A stretch of 43,354 nt of DNA from Alphaproteobacteria bacterium (lineage in GTDB: Bacteria > Pseudomonadota > Alphaproteobacteria > VGDZ01). The stretch is from positions 1 through 43,354 of the forward strand of contig VGDZ01000022.1 in assembly GCA_016869515.1 (NCBI GenBank). Reading direction: 5' to 3'. Of the stretch, positions 17,363 through 25,579 are shown one piece after another (the first letter of the stretch is position 1; each line of letters begins with the position of its first letter). The translations under genes and the position numbers were made by a program. Under the pieces are notes generated by a model. It did not search any database and was not told the origin of the DNA. It saw only the letters and a program-made list of their open reading frames with translations.

Positions 17363-20300
17363 ATGAGCCCGGAACGGCCGAGGGCAGGTTTCGTCGCTGC
17401 GGTCTGGCTGGCGCTTGGCGCTTGCCAGGCCGGAGATGCGCTCGGGCCGGCGCCGGCCGATCCGCCCTTGGCGATGGCCTCGCGCATCGGCGTGCCGCCG
17501 CGCGGCATCGCGGATGTCCTCGGGCCGATCGGCCACGCCCTGGCCCAACCCACCCTGCCCGACACCGAGAGCGAACGACTCGATCCGTCGCGCTGGACGC
17601 GCAATTTCGAGACCACAAGGCAATTGGCCTGGCGCGCCCGCGGCCGCGGCGACGTGCAGGGCCAGATCGCGTTCCTCGAACAGTTCCTGGGCTCGGGCTC
17701 GCTCAACGAAAACGGCGTCGCCATGGTCGGGATCGACCTGGCGGCATCCTATGCCGTTCTGGGCGACATGGACCGCGCGCGGGTGCGGCTGGCGGCCGCG
17801 CTGGACATCGCCGAGCGCAACCAGTTCGTCGAGGTGCAGGTGCTGGCGCATCAGGCCGAATGCCTGATCCGGACCCAGCTCGGCCTCCCGGCCGAGGCCG
17901 AGACTAGCCTGGCCAAGGCACGGGCCGGCATCCGCGTCATCCGCCGCAGCAGCGACAAGACCCGCAGCGACGTGCTTTCGATCTACCAATTCTTCCTGCC
18001 CTATTTCGAGGCCCAGAGCGAACGCTGCCTGGCCGAGTTGGCGCGCGTCCGCGGCCGACCGGCCGAGGCCGAGACGCATGCCCGCGCCGCACTGGATTGG
18101 ATGCTGACCCAGCGCGAACGCTGGCCGGCGCGCATCGCCTGGCAGGCAAACCCCGGCATCTGGGCGCCGATCCGCGGCGGCGGCAGCCACCGCGATTCGG
18201 TGACGCTGGACCGGCTGCTGATCGAGACCGACGACGCCCGCATCGCCCTGGCCGATAGCTTGCGCGTCCAGGGCAAGCTGGCCGAGGCCGAGACTGCTTT
18301 GCGCGAGACCGTGCGCGCGGTGACGGCGCGCGCCGGCGCCGCCAGCATCGAAAGCGCGACGCGGTTGTTGCCGCTGGGCGCGCTGCTGGCCGAGCGCGGC
18401 CGCTTCGCCGATGCCCGCCGCCTGGCGCGCGCGGCGTTGGCGATCCATGCCCGCCACGGCACGCCCCAACGCCATTGGAGCGTGGTCGAGGCGCGGTTGC
18501 TGGAGATCGAGACTCTGGCGGCGCAGAAGCGCTGGCCGCAGGCGGGCGAACTCTGGGCGCGGCTCGAATCCGATCTTGCGGCCGATCCGATCGGCCGCGT
18601 CCGCTTCGTCGAACGCAATCCGGTGCGCATCGCGCTGGCGCTCGAAACCGGACGCGCGGGCGAGGCGCTGGCCTGGGCCACGGCCGCCCGGCGCGAGGCC
18701 GAGGCCGCTTTCGGCGCATTGCATCCCGCCAGCATCGAAGCGGCGATGCTGGAAGGTCTGGCGCTGGCGGCGAACGGCGATCCGCGCGCCGCGCTCGAAC
18801 GGCTCGATGCGGCGCTGCCGCTGCTGCTCGAGCGCCTGGCCGAGGTCGACGACGAAAGCGGCCGTTACGGTGCCGCCGCGCGCCGCCAACGGCGGCTGAT
18901 CGAAGGCACCATGCTGGTGGCGGCGGCCGATCCGGCTCGCGCCGAGGCGCTGTTCGTGCTGGCCGAACGGGTCAAGGCCAAGGCGACCGATCGCGCCATC
19001 GCCCAGGGTACGGCGCGGCTGGCCGCGCGCTCGGACCGGCTGGGCGCGCTGATCCGCAGCGAACAGGACATCCGCCGCCAGGCCCGCGCCGCCGAGACCG
19101 CGCTGGCGCGGCTGGCCGGTACCGAAGACTTCGCGCAACGCGCGCCGGCGCTGCGCGCCGGAATCGAGCGTCTCCAGGGCGAGGCCGCGATGCGGCGGGC
19201 CGAGATCGAGCGTGGCTTCCCGCGCTATGCCGAGTTGATGTCGCCGCGGCCGCCGGGCTTTGCCCAGGTCCAAGCGATGTTGCGATCGGACGAAGCCATG
19301 ATCGCGTTTTATTCGGCCCAGCGCTCCACCCTGGTCTGGGCGATTCCCAAGCACGGCCCGGTCCGCTTCGCGCTGGTCGAGTTGGAGGCGGCCGAATTGG
19401 AACGCCGCGTGGCCGAACTCAGGCGCGCGGTCGATTCCGGCGCCGCCACGGTCGGCGCGCTGCCGCCGTTCGATGTCGCCCTGGCGCACGATCTCTATCG
19501 CCGCCTGCTGGCTCCGGTCGAGCCGGGTTGGGGCGCGGCCGAGCGCCTTTCGGTGGCGCCCCATGGCGCGCTGGCCATGCTGCCTTTAGGCCTGCTGCCG
19601 ACCGCTCCCGAAATCGGCACCAAGGGGGCGATGCCGTTCGTCGAGTATCGTTCCGTGGCCTGGCTGGCGCGGCGGGCGGCGATCGCCCAAGTGCCTTCGG
19701 CCACCGCGCTGGCGGCGCTGCGTGCGGTGCCTCCGGCCGAAGGCGAGCGGGCCGACTTCATCGGCCTGGGCGATCCGGCCTTCGACCGTGTCCGCGCCGC
19801 CCAAGCCGAGACCGCCGGCGATCCGGCCCTCCGCTTGGCGCTGCGCGGCGTGCGGGCGGTGGCGGCGGGCGAGGCGGCGCCGGACGGGCGGCTTTCGCGG
19901 CGCTTGGGCGAGCTGGCGCCGCTGCCCGATACCGGCTTCGAATTGACCGAGATCGCGCGCGCGCTGGGAGTCGACCCGGCGCGCGCGGTGCTGACCGGCG
20001 CTGCCGCCCATCCCGGCGTGACTCGGCAGGCCGAATTCGGTCGCCACCGCGTCATCGCCTTCGCCACCCATGGCCTGGTGGCGGGCGACATCGAGGGGCT
20101 GTACGAGCCGGCGCTGGCGCTGAGTCCGGCCGAAGGCGGCGGCTCGGGCGATGGGTTGCTGACTGCCTCGGACGTACTGGATCTCAGACTCGATGCCGAT
20201 TGGGTGGTGCTGTCGGCCTGCAACACCGCCGCCGCGCAAGGCGAAGGCGCCGAGGCGATTTCGGGCCTCGGCCGCGCGTTCTTCTATGCCGGGGCGCGGG

Positions 20301-20536
20301 CGCTGTTGGTTTCGAACTGGGCGGTCGAAACGGTTTCGGCGCGGCAGTTGACCACGACCCTATTCCGCGCCCAGGCCGCGAATCCGGGTCTGGGGCGCGA
20401 TCGCGCCCTGCGCCGCGCGATGCTGGACATGATCGAGCGCGGCGAGGGTCATGATCCGGCCAAGGGCCGCGCCGCCTATGCCTTGGCCCATCCCCTGTTC
20501 TGGGCGCCGTTCGCGCTGATCGGCGACGGCGGCTAG
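17363..20536 (+). CDS. Large TPR-like/CHAT-domain caspase-type protease, predicted lipoprotein
   Basis: A 1057-residue protein. A short signal ends in the lipobox LGAC with the acylated cysteine at residue 21, so export and lipid anchoring are predicted. Residues about 80-560 are alpha-helical with TPR-like repeats (for example GEALAWATAARREAEAAFG). Residues about 560-640 are charged helix. The C-terminal 330 residues form a CHAT (caspase HetF-associated with TPR) domain. The catalytic pair is intact: His903 in IAFATHGL and Cys953 in VVLSACNTA, followed by GLGRAFFYAGARALLVSNW. The family cleaves proteins; the substrate is unknown and no obvious partner is adjacent. The TAG stop lies inside repeat copy 2. 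Confidence 0.92.
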   Translation: MSPERPRAGFVAAVWLALGACQAGDALGPAPADPPLAMASRIGVPPRGIADVLGPIGHALAQPTLPDTESERLDPSRWTRNFETTRQLAWRARGRGDVQGQIAFLEQFLGSGSLNENGVAMVGIDLAASYAVLGDMDRARVRLAAALDIAERNQFVEVQVLAHQAECLIRTQLGLPAEAETSLAKARAGIRVIRRSSDKTRSDVLSIYQFFLPYFEAQSERCLAELARVRGRPAEAETHARAALDWMLTQRERWPARIAWQANPGIWAPIRGGGSHRDSVTLDRLLIETDDARIALADSLRVQGKLAEAETALRETVRAVTARAGAASIESATRLLPLGALLAERGRFADARRLARAALAIHARHGTPQRHWSVVEARLLEIETLAAQKRWPQAGELWARLESDLAADPIGRVRFVERNPVRIALALETGRAGEALAWATAARREAEAAFGALHPASIEAAMLEGLALAANGDPRAALERLDAALPLLLERLAEVDDESGRYGAAARRQRRLIEGTMLVAAADPARAEALFVLAERVKAKATDRAIAQGTARLAARSDRLGALIRSEQDIRRQARAAETALARLAGTEDFAQRAPALRAGIERLQGEAAMRRAEIERGFPRYAELMSPRPPGFAQVQAMLRSDEAMIAFYSAQRSTLVWAIPKHGPVRFALVELEAAELERRVAELRRAVDSGAATVGALPPFDVALAHDLYRRLLAPVEPGWGAAERLSVAPHGALAMLPLGLLPTAPEIGTKGAMPFVEYRSVAWLARRAAIAQVPSATALAALRAVPPAEGERADFIGLGDPAFDRVRAAQAETAGDPALRLALRGVRAVAAGEAAPDGRLSRRLGELAPLPDTGFELTEIARALGVDPARAVLTGAAAHPGVTRQAEFGRHRVIAFATHGLVAGDIEGLYEPALALSPAEGGGSGDGLLTASDVLDLRLDADWVVLSACNTAAAQGEGAEAISGLGRAFFYAGARALLVSNWAVETVSARQLTTTLFRAQAANPGLGRDRALRRAMLDMIERGEGHDPAKGRAAYALAHPLFWAPFALIGDGG

Positions 20537-20635
20537 ACCGCGATCGGTTCATAGGGAATCGCGGTCCAGAGCAGGATACGAGGGCATGATCGATCAGTCT
20601 TGAATTCTATGGTTCAAGACAGATCGATCATGCCC
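20533..20635 (-). repeat. Dispersed two-hairpin repeat, copy 2 (short form, reversed)
   Basis: Read on the minus strand it starts GGGCATGATCGATC with a 54-base hairpin (20582-20635), then CTCGTATCCTGCTC, then a shortened second hairpin with arms GACCGCGAT and ATCGCGGTC. One internal A:A mismatch is present in the first stem. The element fills the convergent gap between the CHAT and hydrolase genes: its terminal CTAG contains the CHAT stop, and the hydrolase stop begins five bases from its other end. Bidirectional termination is possible. Confidence 0.85.
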
Positions 20636-20639
20636 TTGA

Positions 20640-21449
20640 TCAGCGCCGGACCCGATCCAGCCAGGCGGTGACGGTCGGCAGCGCCACTTGGACCACGCCG
20701 ATATGGCTGCCGGTCAAGGTCTCGAAGCGGCCAAGCGGATGCGGAGGCGCCAGGCGCAGGGACTGGCGCTTGACCTGAGCCGCCATCTGGCTTTCGCCGC
20801 TGGCGGCGATCCAGAGATTGGCTAGCGGCTTTTTCCAATTGGCGACGCAGTCGGGCAGGTTGATCGGCGAGTCCGGCCGGTTGAAGTCGTGAAAGCCGAT
20901 GGCGGTGGCGATGACGCCGAGCGGGCCGCCGCCATCGGCCAAGTAGGTGTAGTTGGCGCGTTCGGCGCCCTTGCCGGCGGCGACGGCTTCGGCGGCGCGG
21001 CCGACCGACTGGCCGACCACCGCCTGCCAATAGCCGCCCGAAGGATTCCACGCCGCCGCCATCAGCAGCACGGCATCGGCCGGCGGCCGCTGCGCGGTGT
21101 GGCAGGCGGTCATGGCGCCGCCCAGGCTGTGCCCGGCCAGCACCGTCAGCTTGGCGCCGTCGGCGCGCAGCCGCGCCAAGGCGGCGTCGATCTCGTCGAG
21201 CGAACCGGCGACGTCCCTATCCCAGGCGCGCTGGCGCGACCACGACATTTCGGGCGTCAGCACGCGATAGCCCAGCCCGCGCAGATCGGCCGCCAGCCGC
21301 TGCAGGTAGGACGGCATACCCAGCCGACCATGCAGGATGACGATGCCGACCTCGCTGGGCTCGTATTTGGCCGGACCCAACGCCGCCGGCGGCGGCGCCT
21401 CGGTGCAGGCGGCAAGCAGCAGAGACAGCAAGAGCGCAATACGCCTCAT
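20640..21449 (-). CDS. Lipoprotein alpha/beta hydrolase (DUF3530-like)
   Basis: A 269-residue predicted lipoprotein: the signal MRRIALLLSLLLAACTEA carries the lipobox LAAC. The mature part is an alpha/beta hydrolase with the early oxyanion segment IVILHGRLGMPS and the nucleophile elbow VLAGHSLGGAM. A late histidine in LTGSHIGV could complete the triad. It resembles envelope-located esterase/lipase-like DUF3530 proteins whose substrates are mostly unknown. The ATG at 21449 overlaps the MFS stop (ATGA), so the two are coupled. It ends almost at the boundary of repeat copy 2. Confidence 0.85.
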   Translation of the reverse strand: MRRIALLLSLLLAACTEAPPPAALGPAKYEPSEVGIVILHGRLGMPSYLQRLAADLRGLGYRVLTPEMSWSRQRAWDRDVAGSLDEIDAALARLRADGAKLTVLAGHSLGGAMTACHTAQRPPADAVLLMAAAWNPSGGYWQAVVGQSVGRAAEAVAAGKGAERANYTYLADGGGPLGVIATAIGFHDFNRPDSPINLPDCVANWKKPLANLWIAASGESQMAAQVKRQSLRLAPPHPLGRFETLTGSHIGVVQVALPTVTAWLDRVRR

Positions 21450-22807
21450 CGCCCTCTCCCCAGTTTCCCCGGCACCAAACGTATCCGACCGGGGCCGGCG
21501 ATCCAAATCGCCGCCGCCGAAAAAGCGCAGCAGACGATCGCGCCCAGGAAGGCCGGGCGATAGCTGCCGGTGGCGTCGTGGATCGCGCCCGCCAGCCACG
21601 GCCCCAGCGCGCCGCCGGCGATCGCCCACATCATCACCGTGCCGAAGATGGTGCCGAAATGCGGCCCCTCGAAGATCTCGACCACGATCGCGCCCATCAC
21701 CGAGGTCAAGGCGTAGCCGAGCGCGCCCTGCGACAGCACCATCGCCCACAGCAGCGCGGGCGAAGGCGCGCTTTCGAGCAGGATCAGCGCCCCATAGCAG
21801 ATGGCGAAACCCAGGCAGCCGGCGCTCCACACCCATTCGCGGCCGATGCGGTCGGACAGCGCCCCCAGCGCGATCTGGCCCGGGATCGCCACCGCGCTGA
21901 CCACGCCCAGCCCCCAGGCGGCGGTGACGGCATCGAAGCCGATCTCGATCAGGTATTTGGTCTGGTGGACCTGCACCGCGTACCACGCCACCAGCGCGCA
22001 GAAGAAGCCGCCGACGATCCACCAGAACCGCGCCGTGGCGAGCGCGCGGCCGAGCGTCCATTCGACCGCGGCCCAGTCGCGATCGACCACGCGCGAGGGT
22101 CCGCGCGCGGCGGCAGCGGCCTCGGTCCGGCTGTCGCCGTCGGGCAGCAATCCCAGATCCTCGGGCCGGCGACGGACCAGAAGGTTGAGCGGCCCCAGCA
22201 CCATCGCCACCAGCGCCGCCATGGCGATGCAGGCCGCCCGCCAGCCCTCGGCCAAGACGATGTTCTGCAGCCAGGGCAACAGCACGATGGCGCCGACGCC
22301 GACGCCGGAGAATGCCAGGCTGATCGCCAGCCCGCGCCGGCGCAGGAACCAGTTGGGCAGGAACTGCGAATGCGCGGTGAAGGTCATCAGATTGGCGCCG
22401 CAGCCGACCGCCAGGCCCAGCGTGAGATAGAGCTGCCAGGGCTCGGCGATCAGGACCGACAGCAATAGGCCCGACGTCACCAGCCCGACGCCGCTTTCGA
22501 TCACCACCAGCGGCCCGCGCCGGTCCATCAGCCGTCCGACCAGCGGGCTGAGCGCGGCCGAGACCAGGAATCCGAACGAGAAGGCCCCGGCCGACAGCCC
22601 GCGCTCCCAGCCGAATTCGTCGATCAAGGGCGGCAGCAGAAGCGAGAACGAAGTCCGCGCCGTGACCGCGATCGCCATGGTGACGAAGGCGACGCCGATC
22701 ACCACCCAGCCGTAGAAGAACGGCAGCCGCGCCTGCCAAGAAGCCGGCCGACCGGCCGGCGACGCGCCTGTGTTGTCCCCGGTCGTGCCCTCGCCGCCCG
22801 CGCTCAT
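21446..22807 (-). CDS. MFS transporter (monocarboxylate/oxalate-formate-like)
   Basis: A 453-residue, 12-segment MFS transporter. The N-terminus has FFYGWVVIGVAFVTMAIAV, the first helix typical of the monocarboxylate/oxalate:formate branch. Motif A-like LVGRLMDRRGP lies between helices 2 and 3, and a large loop around residues 205-235 separates the halves. It probably moves a small organic anion across the inner membrane. It shares four bases with the downstream lipoprotein hydrolase gene, which may process the transported ester. It is divergent from the MCP-globin gene. Confidence 0.92.
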   Translation of the reverse strand: MSAGGEGTTGDNTGASPAGRPASWQARLPFFYGWVVIGVAFVTMAIAVTARTSFSLLLPPLIDEFGWERGLSAGAFSFGFLVSAALSPLVGRLMDRRGPLVVIESGVGLVTSGLLLSVLIAEPWQLYLTLGLAVGCGANLMTFTAHSQFLPNWFLRRRGLAISLAFSGVGVGAIVLLPWLQNIVLAEGWRAACIAMAALVAMVLGPLNLLVRRRPEDLGLLPDGDSRTEAAAAARGPSRVVDRDWAAVEWTLGRALATARFWWIVGGFFCALVAWYAVQVHQTKYLIEIGFDAVTAAWGLGVVSAVAIPGQIALGALSDRIGREWVWSAGCLGFAICYGALILLESAPSPALLWAMVLSQGALGYALTSVMGAIVVEIFEGPHFGTIFGTVMMWAIAGGALGPWLAGAIHDATGSYRPAFLGAIVCCAFSAAAIWIAGPGRIRLVPGKLGRGR

Positions 22808-22901
22808 CGTCGGGGCTTATAGCCCGGATCGGCGACCGATTCAGCGCCAACCGAAAATCGCGCGACGACCGCACCGCCTCGGGCCGTCGCCGCGTTCGAC
22901 T

Positions 22902-22918
22902 CCACAATATCTTTGTGG
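22902..22918. promoter_or_regulatory. Small inverted repeat in the divergent MFS / MCP-globin gap
   Basis: CCACAA and TTGTGG are a perfect 6-bp inverted repeat around TATCT, in a 206-base divergent intergenic stretch that is more AT-rich than its flanks. It is 95 bases upstream of both start codons and could be an operator or a weak hairpin. The rest of the gap (22808-23013) shows no coding potential and no consensus promoter. Confidence 0.25.
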
Positions 22919-23013
22919 TTGTGCCGACAATAATCTGCTCCTATCGCTTGACCGCCGCGCACGAGACTGTATGCGTGGTCGGTTGATCCATTCTTGATAA
23001 GCGGAGTTACTAC

Positions 23014-23802
23014 ATGTCTTACGCTCAATCGGTGTCGGCCGGTGGCCTGCGCGAGGCCATTGGCCAATTGGTGTCCGAGATCGAACTGGTCGGCAAGGTG
23101 GCCCAGCAAATCCAAATCATCGCCAACCAGACCAATCTCTTGGCGCTGAACGCCACCATCGAGGCAGCGCGCGCGGGCGACGCCGGCAAGGGCTTCGCCG
23201 TGGTCGCGGGCGAGGTCAAGACGCTGGCGGGCCAGACCCGCAGCGCCACCGACAGCGTCTTCAAGACGCTCGACAATCTGCGCAACCGCGCCAAGCAGAT
23301 CGAGGCGCTGACGGCTTCGGGCGCGCAGGCCCGCGGCGCGGGCGCGGGTGCGCCGCCGGCCGCGGCGGAGAACGCCTCCAGCCAGGCGCTGAGCGAGCAT
23401 GAATGCCGGCTGGTGCAGGAGACTTTCGCCATGGTCGAGCCGATCGCCGCCCAGGCGGCGGCGATGTTCTACGACCGGCTGTTCGTGCTCAACCCCGATC
23501 TCAAGCGGCTGTTCAGGAGCGATCTCAAGGAACAGGGCCGCAAGCTGATGGCGATGATCAAGACCGCAGTGCGCGGGCTGGACGACCTGAGTAAGCTGGT
23601 GCCGGCGGTGCGCGCGCTCGGGCGGCGCCATGCCGGCTATGGCGTGGTCGCGGCCGATTACGGCACCGTGGCCGAGGCGCTGCTGTGGACGTTGGAGCAA
23701 GGTCTCGGCACAGCCTTCACCGACGAGGTCCGCACCGCCTGGACCAAGACCTACCTCACCCTGGCCGGGGTGATGCGGGAAGGCGCGGCGCAGACGGCAT
23801 GA
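23014..23802 (+). CDS. MCP signalling module fused to a C-terminal globin
   Basis: A 262-residue soluble protein. Residues about 10-100 are the cytoplasmic tip of a methyl-accepting chemotaxis protein; the CheA/CheW-contacting hairpin [20 protein letters not shown] is near residues 39-58. A flexible Ala/Gly/Pro linker (101-125) leads to a single-domain globin (126-262) with proximal histidine His206 in [10 protein letters not shown] and Phe167 of LFRSD near the CD corner. Globin-coupled sensors normally have the globin first and the output last; here the order is reversed and the MCP part lacks membrane segments and most of the coiled coil. It precedes a sensor kinase and response regulator on the same strand. 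Oxygen or redox sensing is inferred. Confidence 0.88.
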   Translation: MSYAQSVSAGGLREAIGQLVSEIELVGKVAQQIQIIANQTNLLALNATIEAARAGDAGKGFAVVAGEVKTLAGQTRSATDSVFKTLDNLRNRAKQIEALTASGAQARGAGAGAPPAAAENASSQALSEHECRLVQETFAMVEPIAAQAAAMFYDRLFVLNPDLKRLFRSDLKEQGRKLMAMIKTAVRGLDDLSKLVPAVRALGRRHAGYGVVAADYGTVAEALLWTLEQGLGTAFTDEVRTAWTKTYLTLAGVMREGAAQTA

Positions 23803-23830
23803 CGCTCGGGCCCAGGCCGCGACCGGGATC

Positions 23831-25531
23831 ATGACGCCGACGGCCGTCGAGTCCCGAGCTGCTGCCGGCGGCGGCCCGTTCCACCTGATTTGGACGGCGC
23901 ATTTTCTGATTTTGGCCCTATGCACGGCCTGGCTTGTTGCCGACCATTGGCAACAGCGCGAACGGATTCTGGCCGAAGAAAGCCAACGCCTGCTGGCCTC
24001 GATCCGCACCATCGACATCAACCTGGCCAAGACGCTGCACGCCACCAACCGGGCGCTGGAGCAGATGATCGAAGAATACGGCGACCTGGTGCGCAACCCC
24101 GGCACACAGGTTCCCGAATCCTCGCGCCATCGCCTGGCACAACTGAAGGACCTGATCGAAGGCACGTTCACGCTTGGCATGGTCGGCGCGGATGGAGTTT
24201 GGATCGCCTCGAACCGACCCGAAATGATCGGCGAGGAACGCTCCGGCCGCGACTATTTCCGGGTAGCGCGCGAGCGCAACGACCCCGACCTCCTGATCGT
24301 GGCGCCGCCAATCCGGACCCGGGGAGGCGTGATCGCTTTGACGCTGGTGCGTTCGATCCAGGACGCCGGCGGAGCCTTCGCCGGCTTGGCCAACGCCACG
24401 CTCGAACAGGCCTATTTCAGGCCGTTTCTCGATTCCGTGGCCTATGCCGACGACATGGTCAGCACCATTACCCATGAGGACGGAATCCTGTTCCTGCGCA
24501 CGCCGGGCCCGGTCGCGGACCTGACCGATTTGAGCGGCCCGAACACGATCTTCAGCCAGTTCAAGCGGCGCGACCAAAGGGAGGCGGTGCTGGGCGGAGT
24601 TTCGGTCGTCGGCGGCGATCGGCGCCTGGTGGCCCTGCGCAACATTGTCCTCGACCGACTCAAGACCGATCGCGGCCTGACGGTGGGAACCGGCCGCGCC
24701 ATGGACGCGATCCTGGCGACCTGGCGCGAAGATGCGGCGCTGCTGGGCTGGGCGATGGCGGCGCTCTGGCTGCTGTCGTTCATGACCTTCGTCTATTCGC
24801 GGCGGGTGCGGGCGAAAAGCCTCGCCGCGAAAGCCCGCGCGCGCGACGAACGCGATTCGGAACGGCGGCGCCTGTCCGATGCGATCTGGGCGACCGGCGC
24901 CGGCACTTGGGAGTGGGATGTCGGCACCGACGCACTCCGGGTCAATCGGCGCTGGGCCGAGATGCTGGGTTACAGCCTCGAGGAATTGCAGCCGGTGACG
25001 ATCGAGACCTCGCGACAATTCCAGCATCCCGACGATTACCGGCGGCGGATGGCGACTACCGCGCAATATCTCGGCGGGGTGATCGACCAATCCGATTTCG
25101 AGACCCGTTATCGCCACAAGGATGGGCACTGGGTCTGGATGCGGACTTTTGGCAGGGTTTCCAAGCGCGACGCCGCGGGCAAGCCGCTGGTCATCGCCGG
25201 GCTGTGGCTCGACGTCACCGAGCAGGTCCGGGCGCGCGAGGCGCTGCAGCGCGAATATGCCCGCCGCGAGAGCGTCCTCGAAGCCGCCAATGGCGGAACC
25301 TGGGAATGGCATTTGGACGAAGGCAGGTTCGAGTTCGACGAGCGCTGGGCTCGCATGATCGGCTACAGCGTGGCGGAACTTTCTCCCCTGACCATCGACA
25401 AGTTCAGGGAGATGATCCATCCCGACGACCAACGGTCGAATGTCGAGACATCCAGGAAATGCATCGAAGGCGTTACCTCGCATTATCATTGGGAAGGTCG
25501 GGTTCGGCACAAGGACGGACGCTGGATCTGA
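23831..25531 (+). CDS. N-terminal part of a split hybrid histidine kinase (sensor and PAS domains)
   Basis: A 566-codon frame beginning at ATG 23831. A first membrane helix (about residues 18-37), a periplasmic sensor region of some 250 residues of the double-Cache type (GMVGADGVWIASNRP, SGRDYFRVARE), and a second helix near residues 300-320 come first. Then there is a PAS domain ending in RHKDGHWVWMRTFGRVSKRD and a second PAS domain that breaks off at HKDGRWI. The frame is closed by TGA 25529-25531, but continues in the same frame as the rest of the kinase. By itself this piece has no catalytic domain and could at most be a dominant-negative sensor. Confidence 0.85.
   Translation: MTPTAVESRAAAGGGPFHLIWTAHFLILALCTAWLVADHWQQRERILAEESQRLLASIRTIDINLAKTLHATNRALEQMIEEYGDLVRNPGTQVPESSRHRLAQLKDLIEGTFTLGMVGADGVWIASNRPEMIGEERSGRDYFRVARERNDPDLLIVAPPIRTRGGVIALTLVRSIQDAGGAFAGLANATLEQAYFRPFLDSVAYADDMVSTITHEDGILFLRTPGPVADLTDLSGPNTIFSQFKRRDQREAVLGGVSVVGGDRRLVALRNIVLDRLKTDRGLTVGTGRAMDAILATWREDAALLGWAMAALWLLSFMTFVYSRRVRAKSLAAKARARDERDSERRRLSDAIWATGAGTWEWDVGTDALRVNRRWAEMLGYSLEELQPVTIETSRQFQHPDDYRRRMATTAQYLGGVIDQSDFETRYRHKDGHWVWMRTFGRVSKRDAAGKPLVIAGLWLDVTEQVRAREALQREYARRESVLEAANGGTWEWHLDEGRFEFDERWARMIGYSVAELSPLTIDKFREMIHPDDQRSNVETSRKCIEGVTSHYHWEGRVRHKDGRWI
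25529..25531 (+). other. In-frame TGA replacing a conserved Trp codon in the kinase
   Basis: The triplet falls at codon 567 of the reconstructed kinase. The first PAS domain of the same protein has HKDGHWVWMRTFGRVS at the equivalent place, so HKDGRWI-W-ISAFAKVS is expected and the TGA stands for TGG. A single G-to-A change explains it. The reading frame is intact on both sides and no frameshift is needed. Confidence 0.85.
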
Positions 25532-25579
25532 ATATCAGCCTTCGCCAAGGTCTCGAGCTATGGCGAGGACGGCAAGCCT

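Noticed and set aside
25529-25531. TGA read as selenocysteine or a recoded codon
   Set aside because: The aligned residue in the sister PAS domain is Trp, TGA ends many genes here, and no SECIS-like structure was evident.
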